From NCBI GenBank assembly GCA_002502295.1, contig DANX01000061.1:1-35503 (forward strand): a DNA stretch of 35,503 nt, given 5' to 3'. A program made the position numbers and the translations under genes. Source of the DNA: Euryarchaeota archaeon UBA561. GTDB lineage: Archaea > Thermoplasmatota > Poseidoniia > Poseidoniales > Poseidoniaceae. A model generated the notes under the pieces. The model saw only the letters and a list, made by a program, of their open reading frames with translations. It was not told the DNA's origin and searched no databases. Below, piece after piece: positions 31,837 to 35,503 of the stretch (positions are counted from its first letter, which is position 1; every line of letters begins with the position of its first letter).

Positions 31837-31841
31837 GAAAC
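31831..31841 (+). promoter_or_regulatory. putative BoxA of the Leu-Pro-Asp motif protein
   Basis: GCATAAGAAAC overlaps the folD stop codon and is centred 26 bases before GTG 31862. It supports a GTG start with a leaderless transcript. Confidence 0.45.
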
Positions 31842-31861
31842 GAACATCACCTGCTTCAACC

Positions 31862-32719
31862 GTGGTCCACGATCCACGAGCACCTCGCTTAGCGGCTTTT
31901 GCGACGTTAACGTCGGCCGTCCTTGTGTTGATAACGGCGCTGAATTTGGTTCTCAACGTGGTTGGCGAAACTGGATTCACACTTGAGGAAGGGGCGACTT
32001 TGGCCGCTGTTCCAATCCTTCTTTTCATCGGAAGCCTCGCGAACAAGCAGCGACCAATCCCCGAACTGGTTTCATCAGCAGCAGACCGCGACCAAGAAAG
32101 GTTCGATCGCTCCTCTTCACCGTATGCTTCACAAGAACAGGGCCAAGTGAATCCGACGACGGCCACGATTTTGAACAGCATTCTCGGAGAGCAACAAACC
32201 ACCGATCCAACCGAGGTGAATTCAGCCATCAACACCCTAGCCAGTGGCTCGTTTGGTGCATCTGTTCAACAAACGATGGAGGCCATCGATGAAGCCAACC
32301 GAGCCAACCTCCTTCAACAGGAAGCGGCATCGGCTCAACCGGAAGCTGGACAACCCTTTGAACAGCCTGTGGTCCAACCCACCCCGCTTCCTGAACGCGA
32401 AGACGAAGCGTCTCGAGAACAAACAACCAATGCAAGGGTAGACACGAATACTACGTTTGCAACCCAAGGCGTAGCCAATGTCCCTCTGCCTCTTCAAACA
32501 AGCGAGGCACCCCGTGTCGTCGGGAACGCCCCCGACCTGCCAGACTTGAGCGAGCTGCCTTTGCTTGAGGATGCATTGGAGACCGCACCAACCACCGTAG
32601 TTCCAGAAGCATTGGACCTGCCCGACATCAGCGATTTGTTTTCCAGCGAAGCGGCCAGTGCGTCCGCATCGGTGGATTCTGCGCTCCCTGAACTCCCTGA
32701 TTTGGACGACCTGTTCTAA
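31862..32719 (+). CDS. membrane-anchored disordered protein with repeated acidic LPDL motifs
   Basis: 285 residues; no family recognised. Two N-terminal TM helices (about 11-33 and 43-60) form a hairpin, leaving a long cytoplasmic tail. Residues 65-215 are Gln, Glu, Thr and Ala-rich with a helical stretch (INTLASGSFGASVQQTMEAI). The last 68 residues hold three copies of a short motif: DLPDLSELPLLED, DLPDISDLFSSE and, at the very C-terminus, LPELPDLDDLF. Repeated acidic-hydrophobic motifs on a disordered tail suggest docking sites for a multivalent or abundant partner. Start is GTG 31862, backed by the box at -26. Confidence 0.7.
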   Translation: MVHDPRAPRLAAFATLTSAVLVLITALNLVLNVVGETGFTLEEGATLAAVPILLFIGSLANKQRPIPELVSSAADRDQERFDRSSSPYASQEQGQVNPTTATILNSILGEQQTTDPTEVNSAINTLASGSFGASVQQTMEAIDEANRANLLQQEAASAQPEAGQPFEQPVVQPTPLPEREDEASREQTTNARVDTNTTFATQGVANVPLPLQTSEAPRVVGNAPDLPDLSELPLLEDALETAPTTVVPEALDLPDISDLFSSEAASASASVDSALPELPDLDDLF

Positions 32720-32727
32720 AGACGAGG

Positions 32728-32738
32728 TTTGAAAAGAA
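32728..32738 (+). promoter_or_regulatory. putative BoxA of the PHP gene
   Basis: TTTGAAAAGAA centred 26 bases before ATG 32759; it argues against the in-frame TTG 32729, which lies within the box itself. Confidence 0.45.
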
Positions 32739-32758
32739 CCTGGATTGAGGCGGATTTG

Positions 32759-33646
32759 ATGTGGACCCAAACATTGGATTTGCACTCACACTCGCTGCAT
32801 AGCGATGGAGAGCATCCCGTTCAGGAGGTGGCCCAGTTAATGCACGGGCAAGGGGTCCAAACGTGGTCACTCACCGACCACGACACCACTTCGGGTTGGT
32901 ACGAAGCGGCCAAAGCAGCAGCTGAGTTTGGAATACGATTCGTGCCCGGAGTCGAAATTACATGTGAGCCCGCTGTTGGACCAGATCAAAGCCATCTTGA
33001 ATCCATTGGCAGGGACCGCGCTTCTGCTTCTTGGCATCTTTTGGCCTACTTTCCGTCGCATAAACCTGGAATTAACGACAAAGAAGTGGCCGAATTCAAA
33101 ACATGGCTTGCCCCGCACCAAGATGGGCGCTTACCGCGAATGAAAGCGATGTGTGATCGGCTCACAGAACTGGGCATGCCGGTCGATATCGATGACGTGT
33201 GCCGCCGAGCAAGCGGCTCAGTCGGCCGGCCTCACCTCGCCGAGGCGATGGTTGAGCACGGCTATGTGGCGTCAAAATTCGAGGCTTTTGAGACATGGAT
33301 TGGAGACGGCTTGCCTGCCTTTGTCCCGCACTTGAAACCCACCATCGAGGAAGCCGTCGATGCCGTGCGAGCAGCGAACGGATTTACATCCCTCGCCCAT
33401 CCATTCTACTACGGTGTCCCGACAAGCACCCTCATCCAGCGACTCGTTGAACTTGGCGTTGATGCGGTAGAAGCCGTCCATCGAAGTCATACAGATGCTT
33501 ATCGCTATGAACTGATGAACGAAGCGATCGCGAGGGGAATGACGATTACAGTGGGTTCGGATTTCCACGGGCTGTCATGGCAAGCGCGACCAGGTAACAT
33601 GCCGTTGCAAAAGGCAGCCTTGGACGCTAGGCTGTCCGACCAATGA
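32759..33646 (+). CDS. PHP-domain phosphoesterase (TrpH/YciV-like)
   Basis: 295 residues from ATG 32759. A metal-dependent phosphoesterase of the polymerase-and-histidinol-phosphatase fold. The metal ligands appear in order: DLHSHSLHSDG (about 7-17), LTDHDTTSG, PGVEIT, HLLAYF, RPHLAEAMV, LAHPFYYG, and GSDFHG near the C-terminus. Relatives include nucleoside 3',5'-bisphosphate and RNA/DNA 5'-end phosphatases such as YciV (RNase AM); the substrate here is not determined. The stop overlaps the convergent tatC by 20 bases. Confidence 0.88.
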   Translation: MWTQTLDLHSHSLHSDGEHPVQEVAQLMHGQGVQTWSLTDHDTTSGWYEAAKAAAEFGIRFVPGVEITCEPAVGPDQSHLESIGRDRASASWHLLAYFPSHKPGINDKEVAEFKTWLAPHQDGRLPRMKAMCDRLTELGMPVDIDDVCRRASGSVGRPHLAEAMVEHGYVASKFEAFETWIGDGLPAFVPHLKPTIEEAVDAVRAANGFTSLAHPFYYGVPTSTLIQRLVELGVDAVEAVHRSHTDAYRYELMNEAIARGMTITVGSDFHGLSWQARPGNMPLQKAALDARLSDQ

Positions 33647-34421
33647 GTTGGTCGACCACCATGGCTGCTTCAAACAGAAGAATCATCGGCATCGCAACGA
33701 GGAAAAGCGAAAGTGGATCGGGCGGGGACAAAAAGGCTCCAAGTACAAACGCTGCGAACCAAATCACCCGGCGCGATGAAGTGAATTGCTCCCTAGAAAC
33801 TGCACCTGACCGAAGAAGAAGCGTGGTGATGAGCGGGGCTTGGAAGCCAATCGCTGAGGCACCGACAAGGTTAACCACGAAACCTGCATAATTTGACAAT
33901 CGCCACTCGGTTGACAACCCTGCTTGTTGAGCGTCTGCGGTAAGGTAGTCCAACAGCAGCGGGATAAGTCCGTACCAAGCGTACAGAGCACCGACAACCA
34001 TCAACAGAATGAACCCACCAACGACCAAGAGCAAGCGTGGGCCCGGTTTTGGAAGAGCGAGGTCAAGTTCTTTCAGGCGGTCTTGAACAGCCTTGTGGCG
34101 CAAGCCGTGAAGAGCAACTTGACAGACCAGCATCAAGACAACCAATAGCAAGCCAGCATAACCGGCCATGCGCAATTGAAGGAAGAGAAATTCGACCGGT
34201 GAAATGACGATGATTTCAACGCCATCAGGCAACCGATGCTCATCAACCAACCAAGCGATGAGTTCACTCGTCAGTGGAAACGCAACCATGAACCCAACGA
34301 GAAATAACCCAGCGTAATATTTCATCGAACGGCGAAGCCCTTCCCGTGCCGAGGCTAGGATTTGACCACCGGAGGATTGAGCCAACCGCTCAACAGTGGC
34401 CTGGATGGGTTCTTGCACCAT
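33627..34421 (-). CDS. tatC: TatC, twin-arginine translocase receptor (divergent)
   Basis: 264 residues with six predicted TM helices, the family's size. TatC recognises twin-arginine signals of folded proteins. The recognisable blocks are ISPVEFLFLQLRMAGYAG, LSNYAGFVVNLVGASAIGFQAPL and GAFLSPPDPLSLFLVAMPMILLFEAA. Oddities: the usual N-terminal HLxELRxR motif, part of the signal-binding face, is not apparent (residues 1-30 read VQEPIQATVERLAQSS and on), and the TM4 Glu of FExP is Gln here (GFQAP). It may be a second or specialised TatC; no tatA is nearby. ATG 34421 is 4 bases after the PAP2 gene stop. Confidence 0.82.
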   Translation of the reverse strand: MVQEPIQATVERLAQSSGGQILASAREGLRRSMKYYAGLFLVGFMVAFPLTSELIAWLVDEHRLPDGVEIIVISPVEFLFLQLRMAGYAGLLLVVLMLVCQVALHGLRHKAVQDRLKELDLALPKPGPRLLLVVGGFILLMVVGALYAWYGLIPLLLDYLTADAQQAGLSTEWRLSNYAGFVVNLVGASAIGFQAPLITTLLLRSGAVSREQFTSSRRVIWFAAFVLGAFLSPPDPLSLFLVAMPMILLFEAAMVVDQLIGRTA

Positions 34422-34425
34422 GCGT

Positions 34426-35503
34426 CTACGCCTCTTCGTCCAGCGATGGGGAAGAGGCCCACACATATGAGGGTGTAGAATCAATCCAACTTCTGCCTTC
34501 TTTTTTCAGCCGATAGAGACGGTACACTACGAAACCAGTCATCCACAACGATGGAAGGCTGAGGAACACGGCTTGTCCCATTTTGTCGCCGCCATAATCG
34601 TTCAAGATTCGCACCTCCATCACCGGCTCATCTGCGCTTGCCTCACCGTAGTGCATGACGATGAAATGGTAGATTTTTGGAGAGGTGATGTTCAAACTTA
34701 ACGTGGTTTGAGGAGCAACCGTGTAGTGCTCTCCAAGTGTTTTCATGACGCTCCAGTTGATTTGACCGGTCTCCATGGACGGGACACTCGTTTCAACCAT
34801 CACCACCACAATTTCGAGAGGAGAATCGTGGTTTAGGTTGCTGATGTTTGATTGAACCATCGATCCTGGGTCAAACTTTTGCACGATTTCGAAGGTGCTA
34901 TCACCTTCACCGAGGCGGAAAGACACGCGCTCGTCGATGTGCTCTTCTTGGTAGTTAACCGCCATCAGCATGCACGTCAGCAACACCAACATGACCACGC
35001 CCTCCACAAGGATATGGCGGTAGACCTTTTCGCGGTTAATGCCCTTGAACACGGGTCCGTGATCGTTGCGAAGGCGAGGTTGCAGGTGGTGAATGAACAA
35101 GGCCCCGATGCTTCCAATAAGAATGCCGAGTGGGATGTCGATGAACCAGTGTATCCCCAAGTACATGATGGTGAAAATAAACAGAAGTGTGTTGACGAGG
35201 ACGAAGAAATGGTATGGCCAATGCCGCCATTCGCGAAGCGTCCCTCCTCGTTCCTTCACGTGCAAATAATTGAGCATCAAAATTCCGAAGGGAATGGCCA
35301 CATGGAGGCTTGGAACCGCATTGTCCAGCGGATCGTGAAGGGCGTAGAACACCGTGTACCAGCCCTCGTGGTAAAGCAAAGCGTCCATACCCGGAATCCA
35401 CGACGAGGTTACCTCGACGTTGAAGAACAAGTAATATGGAACGGCCAGTGCGTAAATTAACAGATAATTGAGGGTCACCTTATCGGTCATGTCCCGGTCG
35501 CCA
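34426..35503 (-). CDS. PAP2-type phosphatase/phosphotransferase membrane protein with an added ectodomain (5' end may be off-window)
   Basis: 354 residues from ATG 35490, but the frame stays open to the window edge and only one TM helix precedes the active-site motifs, while PAP2/Aur1-like proteins have more; the true start is probably outside. Catalytic motifs: NAVPSLHVA (PSLH, about 60-63) and YLGIHWFIDIPLG (H114, D118). These enzymes cleave or transfer phosphate or head groups of lipids. After the core come a TM helix (about 161-178), a predicted outer domain of about 130 residues with beta-strand character (TVAPQTTLSLNITSP; YHFIVMHYGEAS), a last TM helix (about 315-335) and a basic tail. 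The ectodomain is not usual for the family. It sits upstream of tatC in the same operon. Confidence 0.8.
   Translation of the reverse strand, partial: GDRDMTDKVTLNYLLIYALAVPYYLFFNVEVTSSWIPGMDALLYHEGWYTVFYALHDPLDNAVPSLHVAIPFGILMLNYLHVKERGGTLREWRHWPYHFFVLVNTLLFIFTIMYLGIHWFIDIPLGILIGSIGALFIHHLQPRLRNDHGPVFKGINREKVYRHILVEGVVMLVLLTCMLMAVNYQEEHIDERVSFRLGEGDSTFEIVQKFDPGSMVQSNISNLNHDSPLEIVVVMVETSVPSMETGQINWSVMKTLGEHYTVAPQTTLSLNITSPKIYHFIVMHYGEASADEPVMEVRILNDYGGDKMGQAVFLSLPSLWMTGFVVYRLYRLKKEGRSWIDSTPSYVWASSPSLDEEA

Noticed and set aside
1..35503. CRISPR array, insertion sequence, integrase, prophage or toxin-antitoxin genes
   Set aside because: No spaced direct repeats, transposase motifs or recombinase motifs were seen; the only tRNA has no 3'-end duplication nearby that would mark an attachment site.

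Overview
The window reads as a compact archaeal chromosome segment, most likely from a marine planktonic euryarchaeon of the Marine Group II (Poseidoniales) type. Archaeal markers are the PUA-containing tRNA-guanine transglycosylase, the DRG-type GTPase with a TGS domain, the CTP-type riboflavin kinase, archaeal-type PheS and archaeal NMN adenylyltransferase. These sit beside bacterial-looking genes (GrpE, FolD, a full Suf system, TatC). The lineage call is inference from this gene mix and from the many lipoprotein and membrane hypotheticals; no rRNA is present. Genes are packed tightly: many neighbours overlap by 1-4 bases and convergent genes meet within about 10 bases or overlap. No CRISPR, insertion sequence or integrase was seen, and no stretch above 300 bases lacks a gene.

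Layout. 1-2118: the 5' end of pdxT (minus), then a class V aminotransferase and nadM (plus). 2122-3432: grpE and an unrecognised gene (minus). 3559-6903: DRG GTPase, a 12-TM protein and an anchored ectodomain protein (plus). 6936-9047: a lipoprotein-like ectodomain fused to an MFS permease (minus). 9111-14249: six-gene operon sufC-B-D-S-E-T (minus). 14383-22706 (plus): Nfu-type scaffold, TgtA, then two ABC ATPase/permease pairs and a lipocalin-like protein. 22774-25327 (plus): PH-domain membrane protein, TPR-like protein and truA. 25319-30439 (mostly minus): ribK, a small plus-strand hypothetical, two YbjQ-family genes, pheS, a zinc-ribbon membrane protein and a class I aminotransferase. 30541-33646 (plus): tRNA-Thr(UGU), a small membrane protein, folD, a protein with repeated acidic Leu-Pro-Asp motifs and a PHP phosphoesterase. 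33627-35503 (minus): tatC and a PAP2-type membrane protein running to the window edge.

How the genes work together. The Suf operon and the divergent Nfu protein form a complete Fe-S assembly module. TgtA, TruA, PheS and tRNA-Thr belong to tRNA maturation and charging. PdxT, NadM, RibK and FolD supply PLP, NAD, FMN and folate one-carbon units, and PLP serves SufS and both aminotransferases. Several envelope systems (paired ABC-2 transporters, MFS fusion, TatC, PAP2) carry unusual outward-facing domains.

Most singletons and operon heads have an AT-rich box related to TTCAAA or CATAAA centred 25-28 bases upstream of the chosen start, as expected for leaderless archaeal transcripts. Several genes inside operons have Shine-Dalgarno sequences instead. 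This pattern was used to choose many starts.
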